From NCBI GenBank assembly GCA_003165095.1, contig PLSH01000142.1, forward strand, positions 29,459 to 35,850: a stretch of DNA of 6,392 nt. Direction: 5' to 3'. Below are positions 1-6,210 of the stretch, piece by piece. Source of the DNA: Acidobacteriaceae bacterium. Its GTDB lineage: Bacteria > Acidobacteriota > Terriglobia > Terriglobales > Acidobacteriaceae. Position numbers and translations under genes: made by a program. The notes under the pieces were generated by a model. That model saw nothing but the letters and a program-made list of their open reading frames with translations, made no database searches and was not told the origin of the DNA. Positions within the stretch are counted from its first letter, which is position 1, and every line of letters begins with the position of its first letter.

Positions 1-809
1 ATCATGATGTAGACGGCGGGGTGGGAATAGAACCAGAAGAGGTGCTGGAAGAGGAGCGGATCGCCGCCCTTGGCGGGGTCGAAGACGCCGATGCCGACGG
101 TGCGCTCGAGGACGATGAGCACGAGGGTGATGGCGAGCACGGGAGTGCCGAGCACCATGAGGATGGAGGCGGCGTAATTGGACCACACGAAAAGTGGCAG
201 CCGGAACCAGGTCATGCCGGGGCAGCGCATCTTGTGGATGGTGACGATGAAATTGAGGCCGGTGAAGATGGAGCTGAAACCGGCGACAAAGATGGCCAGG
301 CCGGTGGAGATGACGTGGGTGTTGAGGTAGTGGGTTGAGAGGGGGGTGGTGAAGGTCCAGCCGGTGTCGACGCCGCCGGCGGCCATGGTGTAGATGGCCA
401 TGATGCCGGCGATGATGTAGAGGTACCAACTGAGCAGGTTGACCTTGGGCAGGGCCAGATCTTTGGCGCCGACCATCATGGGGATCAGGAAGTTGCCGAG
501 GGTGGCCGGCACCGACGGCACGAGAAAGAAGAAGATCATGATGACGCCGTGCATGGTGAACAGCTTGTTATAGGTGTCGGCCGCCACCAGATCGGTTTGG
601 GGGGTGAGCAACTCCAGGCGGATGAGACCCGCGAGGGCTCCGCCGATGAAGAAGAAGAAGGTGATGGAGATCAGATAGAGGGTGGCAATCCGCTTATGGT
701 CGCCGGTGAGGAGCCAGCTGAGCAGACCATTCTCTCTGGTGATGAAATTCATCTTCGGAATTCTGGCGGTGGACTGATCGGGCAGAACGACGATGGTGGC
801 AGCGCTCAT
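1..809 (-). CDS. coxA: Cytochrome c oxidase subunit I, A2-type (N-terminal 269 residues; runs off left edge)
   Basis: Catalytic subunit of a heme-copper oxygen reductase, which reduces O2 to water and pumps protons across the inner membrane. About half of a usual subunit I of roughly 550 residues or more is visible. Seen: [14 protein letters not shown] near residues 33-46, just before the first helix; H87 in [12 protein letters not shown], the expected low-spin heme a ligand; GNFLIP (106-110) and [11 protein letters not shown] with D117, matching the D-channel entrance; and YSHPAVYIM at 261-269, where H263 is the first CuB ligand. A1-type enzymes have Glu at the A265 position (HPEVY). The Tyr-Ser pair in its place marks the A2 subfamily, as in the Rhodothermus caa3 enzyme. 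The start is the ATG at 809, which overlaps the coxB stop by four bases (ATGA) and has GAGGT six bases upstream (816-820). The remaining CuB histidines, the cross-linked Tyr and the heme a3 ligand are outside the window. Confidence 0.97.
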   Translation of the reverse strand, partial: MSAATIVVLPDQSTARIPKMNFITRENGLLSWLLTGDHKRIATLYLISITFFFFIGGALAGLIRLELLTPQTDLVAADTYNKLFTMHGVIMIFFFLVPSVPATLGNFLIPMMVGAKDLALPKVNLLSWYLYIIAGIMAIYTMAAGGVDTGWTFTTPLSTHYLNTHVISTGLAIFVAGFSSIFTGLNFIVTIHKMRCPGMTWFRLPLFVWSNYAASILMVLGTPVLAITLVLIVLERTVGIGVFDPAKGGDPLLFQHLFWFYSHPAVYIM

Positions 810-1882
810 GGTTTGACCTCGCCTTGCGCGGCGGGAGACTTGCCCGCTGGCGCCGCACTGCCCTCGTTAGCCGCGGGCAGCTCGGTAGTGTTGAGGGTTT
901 GCTGGATACGATAGTCGGAGTTGAGATTCTTGAGGTACTCGACGAGCGCGATGACGCCCTCTTCACTGATCTGGCCCTGATAGGTGGGCATGATGGGCGC
1001 GTAGCCCTGGATGTTGTGTGCGGAGGGATTGAGGATGGACTGGCGCAGATAGGCGTCGTCCGCGGTGATGGTCTGTCCGGTAGAAAGGGTGAGCCGGGAG
1101 CCGTAGACATTGGCGAGGTTTGGCCCGCGGGAGTCAGCGCGGGGGTTGTGGCAGGCGTTGCAACTGAGGCTGGCGAAGAGGCGCTCGCCATCCTGTGCCA
1201 GGGAGTTTCCGCTGGTGGAACCGGCCAGCCATATTCTGAAGTCGTCGGGAGTCATGACGACGATATCGCCGATCATCTGGGAGTGGTTGGTGCCGCAGTA
1301 CTGGGTGCAGAAGAGGTGATAGGTACCGGGGGTGGTGGCTTCAAACCAGACGGTGGTGTAGCGGCCGGGGATGGCTTCGCGCTTGACGCGGAATGCGGGG
1401 ATGGAGAAGCTGTGAAAGACATCCTGGGAGATGAGGGTCAACTGCACGGCTTGGCCGGTGGGCACATGGAGGGAGTTGATTTCATGCTGGCCGCCGGGAT
1501 GCTCGGCCTTCCACATCCACTGCTTGCCGACGATGTAGATGTTCATGGCGTTGGCGGGGGGCGTATAGATGCGGAAGTAGAGCAGCGCGCCCCAGACGAA
1601 CATGACGAGGAACAGGCCCAGGGGAATGATGGTCCAGGTGGCCTCAAGCAGGGTTGAGCCCTCGATCTGCACGGCGACGGGATGGCGTTTCTTGCTATAG
1701 AGGAGAGAGAAGCTGACGATGAGCAGGACGACGATTGTGAGGCCGACCAGGCTGACCAGGACCATGAAGAAATAGAGCGCGTCCATCTGCGGCGCAATCT
1801 TCGACGCCTCGGGCGGAAAGAGCGCGAAGTTCGTCAACCACTTGACGAGAAACTGCCAGAGTACTGGACTGATTTGGTTCAT
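806..1882 (-). CDS. coxB: Cytochrome c oxidase subunit II with fused cytochrome c domain (caa3 type)
   Basis: Takes electrons through its own heme c into the binuclear CuA centre and passes them to subunit I. The protein is 358 residues. Two membrane helices lie at about 35-62 and 83-103, followed by a periplasmic cupredoxin domain. The electron-entry aromatic stretch QWMWK is at 121-125. The CuA ligands are H157 (DVFHSFSIP), C192, C196, H200 and M203 in [13 protein letters not shown]194 stands where most subunits II have Glu. A class I cytochrome c domain follows, with C241-N-A-C244-H245 and the probable distal ligand M298 (APIMPTYQG). The tail from about 333 is Ala/Pro-rich. No cleavable signal peptide is obvious. 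The ATG at 1882 lies four bases after the SCO stop and has only a weak ribosome site, so translation probably couples to the upstream gene. The 3' end overlaps coxA by four bases. The fused heme domain suggests direct docking to ACIII rather than reliance on a soluble cytochrome, which is inference. Confidence 0.97.
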   Translation of the reverse strand: MNQISPVLWQFLVKWLTNFALFPPEASKIAPQMDALYFFMVLVSLVGLTIVVLLIVSFSLLYSKKRHPVAVQIEGSTLLEATWTIIPLGLFLVMFVWGALLYFRIYTPPANAMNIYIVGKQWMWKAEHPGGQHEINSLHVPTGQAVQLTLISQDVFHSFSIPAFRVKREAIPGRYTTVWFEATTPGTYHLFCTQYCGTNHSQMIGDIVVMTPDDFRIWLAGSTSGNSLAQDGERLFASLSCNACHNPRADSRGPNLANVYGSRLTLSTGQTITADDAYLRQSILNPSAHNIQGYAPIMPTYQGQISEEGVIALVEYLKNLNSDYRIQQTLNTTELPAANEGSAAPAGKSPAAQGEVKP

Positions 1883-1886
1883 TCCG

Positions 1887-2816
1887 TTATCCGTTCACCT
1901 TTTTTCCTGTCCCATGTTTTTCATTTTCAACCGGGTGATCCTGCCGGTAGTCGCGCCGAAACATCACCATCATGAAACCGCCCAGCAGGACCACGGTGAG
2001 GAAACCTCCCAGTTGCACGACGCGGGCGACGATGAGCGAGTGGGTATTGGTCTGGGGATCGTAGTGGTAGCAGTAGGTGAGAATGTTGTCGACCGGCGAG
2101 CCGATGCGGTTGGACGAAGCCTCGTCCAGCCCGAGCAGCAGGTCCTTGGGAGAGTATTCGACGCCCATGTAGTACTGCGCGAGCTTTCCTTCAGGGGTTA
2201 CGATCTGGATGGAGCTGGCGTGGGCGAACTGGGAGAGCTTGCCATCGGGTCCGGGAATCTTGACGTAGCGGAAGCCGACCGCGGTGGTGAGCGCATCGAT
2301 GTTGGATTGCGTGCCGGTCATGAAGTGCCAGCCGTCTGCCGTCTCGGGATGGCCATAGCGCTTGAGGTAGCTGCGTTTCTTGGCGGCGGCCAGATCGGTG
2401 CCCTCGGTGGGATCGATGCTGACCACGATGATGTCGAAGTCCTTGCCGGGAACGAAGTTGACCATCTCGAGGGCGCTGGTGAGGCCGTTCAGCTCCTCCG
2501 AGCAGAGCATGGGGCATTGGTAGTAGACAAGGGCGAGAATGGCGGGGCGCTTGCCGAAGTAGCTGCTGAGCGGGACCAGCCTGCCGGTGTCGTCAGTGAA
2601 GGTGAGGGCGAGCGGCAACTGGGTGTTGAGGCGCTGTTCGATGCCCACGCCGTTGAGCAGGGATGGCGGCCGGTCGTTGGCTGGCCCGGTCTCCTTGTCG
2701 CCGTAGCTGGAGACCTGAGCGAAGGCGGAGGGAGCGACAAGGGAAAACACAATCGCTCCGGCCGCGGCCACGGCGGCGGCGCGCCAGCTTTTCCGAATTG
2801 TGATTTTCTGCTGCAT
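1887..2816 (-). CDS. SCO1/SenC-family copper chaperone with C-terminal membrane anchor
   Basis: SCO proteins are periplasmic thioredoxin-fold copper chaperones that help assemble the CuA site of oxidase subunit II. The 309-residue product has a positively charged N-terminus and a hydrophobic stretch, with probable cleavage after APSAFA near residue 33. The copper motif is YYQCPMLCSE, with C101 and C105, and the third ligand is H199 in QFAHASSI. SIDPTEGTD (near 133-141) is also typical of the fold. After the domain comes YCYHYDP at 248-254, then one membrane helix at about 266-286 and a basic tail (RRDYR..., KHGTGKK). The helix therefore anchors the C-terminus, with the tail inside. Ordinary SCO proteins are anchored at the N-terminus and are shorter, near 200 residues. 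The start is the ATG at 2816, because AGGAA (2826-2830) lies nine bases upstream. An in-frame TTG at 2825 directly abuts that AGGAA and is unlikely. Placement next to coxB fits a role in CuA maturation. Confidence 0.93.
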   Translation of the reverse strand: MQQKITIRKSWRAAAVAAAGAIVFSLVAPSAFAQVSSYGDKETGPANDRPPSLLNGVGIEQRLNTQLPLALTFTDDTGRLVPLSSYFGKRPAILALVYYQCPMLCSEELNGLTSALEMVNFVPGKDFDIIVVSIDPTEGTDLAAAKKRSYLKRYGHPETADGWHFMTGTQSNIDALTTAVGFRYVKIPGPDGKLSQFAHASSIQIVTPEGKLAQYYMGVEYSPKDLLLGLDEASSNRIGSPVDNILTYCYHYDPQTNTHSLIVARVVQLGGFLTVVLLGGFMMVMFRRDYRQDHPVENEKHGTGKKVNG

Positions 2817-2825
2817 TGTGCTCAA

Positions 2826-2830
2826 TTCCT
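2826..2830 (-). promoter_or_regulatory. Ribosome binding site deciding the SCO start
   Basis: On the minus strand this reads AGGAA. It lies nine bases before the ATG at 2816 and directly against the in-frame TTG at 2825, so it favours the ATG and a protein three residues shorter than the longest open frame. The 64-base gap 2817-2880 holds this site and nothing else I can support: no clear promoter and no hairpin followed by a T run. Confidence 0.7.
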
Positions 2831-2880
2831 TGCCTGCTTCCTTATCGAGTTGGTGTTTCTGCTACCCGGTTGGCGGCTCT

Positions 2881-3519
2881 TTACTGTTTATCCGGCGCGG
2901 GTCCTGGTTCGCCTTGCATGGCGGTCCTGGCCTGTGACTGCGCCTGTTCCTGTTCATAGCCGGTGCGGGCAAATCCATTGGTGAGCGGCGCAGTGACCTT
3001 GGGCGTGCTGTCGCCGGTCATCAGCGGCTGAGTCTGGACGGCGGGCGCAACCGGAAGTCCGCGCTGGGCGATGATCTCGATGGCGCGCTCGATTGGAATT
3101 CGCACCGTGCCTTTTGACTGGTCGACCCAGCTGTAGTTGCCGAGCAAAATGTCTTCGCGCGCGTGGAGGTCGGCCACATCCTGGTTGCCGTCGTCGAGTT
3201 GAACGCGCGGGGTGGGAAAGCTCTGCGTGATTTCAGCGATCTTGTTCTGCATGGCGGGGTTTGAAGGCAGGTTGCCAAGCTGGCGGATGTCGACGGTTTT
3301 GGTCCAGCGGTTGTTGGGCCCGTCTTCCTTGTTCATGCGCGCGTTGAGAACCTTGCCAATGCCGTAGCAGAGAAATGCGGTGACTACGACAAAGATGCCC
3401 AGCGCGACGATGAAAACGAGGATGCCGGTAATCTTGACATCGCTACGCTCGTAACCTAACCCGCGATCGATCTCTTCCGGTTCGTGGCCGCCGGGTACGT
3501 GTTGGTTATGCGTGGGCAT
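2881..3519 (-). CDS. Uncharacterised single-helix membrane protein in the ACIII-oxidase operon
   Basis: I do not recognise a named family. The 212-residue product has a hydrophilic N-terminus (residues 1-28, with GYERSDVK at 22-29) and one strong membrane helix at about 30-54. A polar region follows, with LGNLPSNPAMQ (81-91) and a well-formed block at 122-156 that includes NYSWVD (128-133) and VRIPIERAIEI (139-149). The tail from about 157 is rich in Pro, Gln, Ala and Thr. There is no CxxCH, Cys pair or His cluster, so no sign of a redox cofactor. The ATG at 3519 overlaps the actF end by 14 bases and has GGAG seven bases upstream (3527-3530), so it is translated with actF. The position between ACIII and oxidase genes suggests a small accessory or supercomplex subunit, or an assembly factor. 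It could be a lineage-specific counterpart of the minor Act subunits, but that is inference only. Confidence 0.85.
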   Translation of the reverse strand: MPTHNQHVPGGHEPEEIDRGLGYERSDVKITGILVFIVALGIFVVVTAFLCYGIGKVLNARMNKEDGPNNRWTKTVDIRQLGNLPSNPAMQNKIAEITQSFPTPRVQLDDGNQDVADLHAREDILLGNYSWVDQSKGTVRIPIERAIEIIAQRGLPVAPAVQTQPLMTGDSTPKVTAPLTNGFARTGYEQEQAQSQARTAMQGEPGPAPDKQ

Positions 3520-4816
3520 GCTCAGGCTCCAGAATCTCCGCCAGATGCGGATCGTTAACCTGCACGAGCGGGCGCGACTGGAGGCGCGTGCAGAAGAAGG
3601 CTACCCAGAAGGCGGCCATGGCCACGGGGACCGCCGCGTACTCCAGAATTCCCCAACTGAAGTGGAGATGGCGAGCGGCGTCTTTATAGTTGGGCTCGAT
3701 GAGCCAGAAGAGGTCGAAGGCCTTGGCGAAGATCATCCACTGGCAGACGCGGGTGAGGCGCTTTTTATTGCGCTTGATGTCGCGGGAGAGGAGCATAGTG
3801 AACGGAATGAGCCAGTGGAAGATGAAGTCGAGAGTGATGATGACGCCCCAGTGGCCGCGAATGCGATCGAGGTACCAGGGAATCTCCTCGGGCAGGTTTC
3901 CCGACCAGATGATGAGGAACTGCCCGAAGGCCAGGTAGATATTGAGCATGACGAAGGCGAAGGTGAGCTTGCCGAGGTCGTGCTGTTCGGTCTGGCGGAG
4001 GATGGTGCGGAAGGGCTCGGCTTTGGAGAGCGCAATGGCGACGATGATGGAGAATGCGAGCACCGAGTATCCCTGGCCGACGAGGAAGAGCAGGCCGTAG
4101 ACGGAGGAGTACCAGGTGGGATCCATGGACATGACCCAGTAGATGACGGCAGCGGACATGGTGAGGGCGTAGACGACGATGCCGGGGCCGGAGAAGTTCT
4201 CGAATTTCTTGATCCAGAAGGGAGTGTTTTCGGGCCGATCGGCATCGCGGCGGCGGGCCATCGAGTTCAGGCGCCAGGTGTAGAGGGTCCAGATGGCGAA
4301 GCAGACCAGGCCGGCCCAGATAAAGGTGGCGGGATTGAGCATGGGGCGCTTGAAGTCGATGCAGTGCTGCTGGATCTCGCTGATGAGTCCGGACTGCACG
4401 CCAGCCGAAGTCGACGCGTCGGTGGGATACTGCGCCCAGATGTAAAGCCGCTTCATGAAGATGACCGGGACGAGCCAGTAGACAAAGACCAGCGGGAGGG
4501 AACGGCTCATGGCTTCAAGAGGGCGGCGCAGCAGCAGGCCCCATTTACCGCCGGAGCAATACTGGACCATGAGCAGCGCCAGGCCGCCGACGGACCATCC
4601 AAAGGTGAGCATCAGGCCGAGCACCCAGGCGCGGAGGAAGTGGTCCCAGCCGAGCCGGTCCTCTGCCTGGCCCAGGAACGCCAGAATCACGGCGAGCAAC
4701 AAAAAGATCGCCCCGACCAGGAGCGCGCGGCTCTTCCAGCCGTCGACAAAGGCCGGCGCGCTCAAGTCGGCGGGAAGCGTCTTTGCGTGTGTTGCCGCGT
4801 GCGATTCGTGAGCCAT
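3506..4816 (-). CDS. actF: Alternative complex III membrane subunit ActF (NrfD-like)
   Basis: One of the two large polytopic subunits of ACIII. ActF and ActC are related and form the membrane core. The iron-sulfur/quinol site is associated with ActB and ActC, so ActF is mainly structural, with a possible role in proton movement. The 436-residue protein shows about ten hydrophobic segments, near 31-48, 62-86, 106-124, 163-183, 213-232, 242-264, 286-310, 327-346, 363-380 and 393-414. Family-typical stretches are QYCSGGKWGLLLRRPLEA (85-102), YWVMSMDPTWYSSVYG near 230-245, and FGQFLIIWSGNLPEEIPWY near 305. No heme or iron-sulfur motif is present. The N-terminus is His-rich (MAHESHAATHAK). The ATG at 4816 is 11 bases after the actE stop, and AAGGA (4825-4829), eight bases upstream, overlaps that stop codon. 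Confidence 0.95.
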   Translation of the reverse strand: MAHESHAATHAKTLPADLSAPAFVDGWKSRALLVGAIFLLLAVILAFLGQAEDRLGWDHFLRAWVLGLMLTFGWSVGGLALLMVQYCSGGKWGLLLRRPLEAMSRSLPLVFVYWLVPVIFMKRLYIWAQYPTDASTSAGVQSGLISEIQQHCIDFKRPMLNPATFIWAGLVCFAIWTLYTWRLNSMARRRDADRPENTPFWIKKFENFSGPGIVVYALTMSAAVIYWVMSMDPTWYSSVYGLLFLVGQGYSVLAFSIIVAIALSKAEPFRTILRQTEQHDLGKLTFAFVMLNIYLAFGQFLIIWSGNLPEEIPWYLDRIRGHWGVIITLDFIFHWLIPFTMLLSRDIKRNKKRLTRVCQWMIFAKAFDLFWLIEPNYKDAARHLHFSWGILEYAAVPVAMAAFWVAFFCTRLQSRPLVQVNDPHLAEILEPEHAHA

Positions 4817-4827
4817 TCCGTCTGTCC

Positions 4828-5667
4828 TTACTTGGTGGCCGCGGGGGCCGGTTTGCTTGCAGGAATCTTGATGGCAGGGTCTGCCGGGTAGGCCGGAGCC
4901 AAGGCCGGAGTTCCCTCGCTGGGGATTGGCTTGTAGGCCTGGACGGCGGTTGACGGCAAAGCCCAGGGCTCGGCGTACTCGGGATGTCCCTGGTCCGCGG
5001 CGATGCTTTTGAGGCTTCTGACCTGAACGCCGGGGGGCACATCCTGCGGGGTGGCGGCCTGGCTGAATTGCAGGGCGCGGATGTAGGCGGCGACGGCCCA
5101 GCGATCGGCCGGCGTAAGTTGCGCCGAGTAATCGGGCATGGCGCCGTAGCCGTGAGTCATCACGTAGAAGTAGTGGGAGACGGGCTGCGCGAGGCGCACC
5201 TGATCGTGGAGATTGGCGGCGGGCTTGAAGCCGCGGTCAACGATCTCGCCGAGGCCGTTGCCGACGCGCGAGTGGCAGGGCGTGCAGTAGACGTTGAAGC
5301 GCTCCTGGCCGCGCTCAAGGACTTCTATGGTGACCGGGAAGGGCATCAGGTTCTTCTCTTCGCGGTAGCCGTTGGCGCCCTGAACGACGCCGGTGTAGAA
5401 GTAGCTGTCTTCGCGCAACTGGCCGCGGGCCACGGTTTCCGGAATCTGGGGACGGGCGCCGCGATGGTCGGCGAAGAAGTCGGAGCCGCGCTGGGGAATC
5501 ATCTTGGGCTCGTTCTGCATGTCCTGGCGGCATCCGGCAACGAACAAGACACAGGCCATTGCTACCAGTGGTATCGCCCTCCCATGTCTCAAAATCGAGA
5601 CATGGGGCACCCAGGTCACGCCTTGTTCCCTCGTCCCCTTGTTCCCTTTTTCCTTGAGGTGGGCCAT
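4828..5667 (-). CDS. actE: Alternative complex III mono-heme cytochrome c ActE (lipoprotein)
   Basis: Periplasmic electron-transfer subunit of ACIII, passing electrons from the multiheme ActA toward the oxidase. The 279-residue product has a lipobox ending in VAGC with C46 as the probable lipidated residue, preceded by the hydrophobic run AIPLVAMACVLFVAGC. A class I cytochrome c domain follows: C128-T-P-C131-H132, probable distal ligand M177 in YGAMPDYSAQL, and the C-terminal helix DRWAVAAYIRAL. The tail is Ala/Pro-rich. The ATG at 5667 shares one base with the actD stop (TGATG) and has GGAG five bases upstream (5673-5676). Odd point: residues 4-30 precede the signal and are encoded by A/G-rich repeats plus a perfect palindrome, so the N-region is much longer than a normal lipoprotein signal. 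An in-frame GTG at 5610 or TTG at 5592 would give ordinary signals of 27 or 21 residues through the Cys. I keep 5667 for its ribosome site and coupling. Confidence 0.93.
   Translation of the reverse strand: MAHLKEKGNKGTREQGVTWVPHVSILRHGRAIPLVAMACVLFVAGCRQDMQNEPKMIPQRGSDFFADHRGARPQIPETVARGQLREDSYFYTGVVQGANGYREEKNLMPFPVTIEVLERGQERFNVYCTPCHSRVGNGLGEIVDRGFKPAANLHDQVRLAQPVSHYFYVMTHGYGAMPDYSAQLTPADRWAVAAYIRALQFSQAATPQDVPPGVQVRSLKSIAADQGHPEYAEPWALPSTAVQAYKPIPSEGTPALAPAYPADPAIKIPASKPAPAATK
5581..5606. repeat. Perfect inverted repeat (10-base arms, 6-base loop) inside the actE 5' region
   Basis: The arms CCCATGTCTC (5581-5590) and GAGACATGGG (5597-5606) are exact reverse complements around AAAATC. 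The palindrome encodes about residues 21-29 of ActE, just before the lipoprotein signal. There is no T run on either side, and it sits inside an operon after a start codon, so it is not a terminator. It is probably part of a small repeat-derived insert together with the direct repeats at 5621-5646. An RNA hairpin here could also affect early actE translation. Both roles are inference. Confidence 0.85.
5621..5646. repeat. Direct repeat of CCTTGTTCCC with 16-base period
   Basis: CCTTGTTCCC occurs at 5621-5630 and again at 5637-5646, separated by TCGTCC. On the coding strand this is a purine-rich GGGAACAAGG tract that encodes GNKGTREQG (residues 8-16 of ActE), followed upstream by an A-rich run. 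The composition differs from the surrounding balanced GC-rich coding sequence. It lies 14 bases from the perfect palindrome and probably belongs to the same inserted element. Confidence 0.8.
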
Positions 5668-6209
5668 CAGTACTCCACCTCCACTACCGAGTTCGGCAGG
5701 AAGGATTGCAGGTAGGCTCTGGCCTCGATCAGATCGAACTTGGGATCGAGTGCTTCGAGGCACAGGAAGAACTTGTCGGTGGTGGCGCCATCGCGAAAGT
5801 TGGGCGCGTTGAAGAGCGGATGGTAGAGCGAGGGCAGTCCGTTCAACGCAAGCATGCCGAAGGCGGCCGAAAGGCCGGCCCAGAGGATGGTCCACTCATA
5901 GGCGGGGATGATGAAGGCGGGCCAGGAATACGTGGGACGGCCACCGATGTTGAGCGGGTAGGCGAGCACCGAGATCCAGGTTTCCATGGAGAACATGGCG
6001 GCGCAGCCCATGAGTCCGCCGATCAGAGTGAGGAGCGGGACTTTGTTGCGGTGAAAGCCGATGGCTTCAGCGGCTTCTTCGACCGGATAGGGGGTGTAGC
6101 AGTCCATGCGCCTCCAGCCGTCGTGGCGGGCCTGGCGGGCGGCGCGAACGAGGTCGCCGGGAGTGTCGAATTCGGCCAGCAGGCCGTAAGTCCCTTCGCG
6201 TGCGGGCAT
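5667..6209 (-). CDS. actD: Alternative complex III membrane subunit ActD (DUF3341)
   Basis: Small ACIII subunit of 180 residues whose exact job is unclear. In known ACIII structures it is a two-helix membrane protein packed beside the ActC/ActF core. Seen: a soluble N-terminal part with the typical YGLLAEFDTPGDLVRAAR (8-25), GWRRMDCYTPYPVEEA (31-46), then FHRNKVP leading into helix one (about 57-75). GGRPTYSWPAFI leads into a second helix (about 98-120), followed by a soluble C-terminal part with LPSLYHPLF and FLCLEALDPKFD. No cofactor motif is present. The ATG at 6209 is chosen because GGTGA (6215-6219) lies five bases upstream. A GTG at 6218 in the same frame would add three residues and overlap actC by eight bases, and GGAGG sits only three bases from it. 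With the ATG, the gap after the actC stop is one base. The stop shares one base with the actE start. Confidence 0.95.
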   Translation of the reverse strand: MPAREGTYGLLAEFDTPGDLVRAARQARHDGWRRMDCYTPYPVEEAAEAIGFHRNKVPLLTLIGGLMGCAAMFSMETWISVLAYPLNIGGRPTYSWPAFIIPAYEWTILWAGLSAAFGMLALNGLPSLYHPLFNAPNFRDGATTDKFFLCLEALDPKFDLIEARAYLQSFLPNSVVEVEY

Positions 6210-6210
6210 A

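Noticed and set aside
824..1657. 277-residue plus-strand open frame antisense to coxB
   Set aside because: It covers the CuA and heme c coding region in the opposite direction, and its Gly/Asp/Val-rich translation matches nothing.
2817..2880. Possible internal promoter in the longest gap of the operon
   Set aside because: I see no convincing -35/-10 pair and no operator-like repeat. It only supplies the SCO ribosome site.
1842..2984. 380-residue plus-strand open frame antisense to the SCO gene
   Set aside because: It lies across a clear SCO gene with intact copper ligands and has the low-complexity acidic composition of a shadow frame.
3512..4891. 459-residue open frame on the plus strand, antisense to actF
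   Set aside because: It mirrors the actF coding sequence, is highly acidic and Gly-rich with no recognisable domain or membrane segment, and results from GC-biased codon use on the other strand.
5581..5606. Palindrome as an intrinsic terminator
   Set aside because: There is no T run after the stem on either strand, the stem lies within actE coding sequence, and essential downstream genes of the same unit follow.
5868..5881. Short hairpin CGGCC-GAAA-GGCCG within actD
   Set aside because: The stem is only five base pairs, in GC-rich coding sequence, and is expected by chance; the residues encoded are ordinary for ActD.
5668..5895. Upstream extension of the actE frame to an ATG at 5895
   Set aside because: The extension lies wholly inside actD in another frame, and its Arg/Ser-rich translation is not ActE-like. 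The ATG at 5667 has a proper ribosome site.
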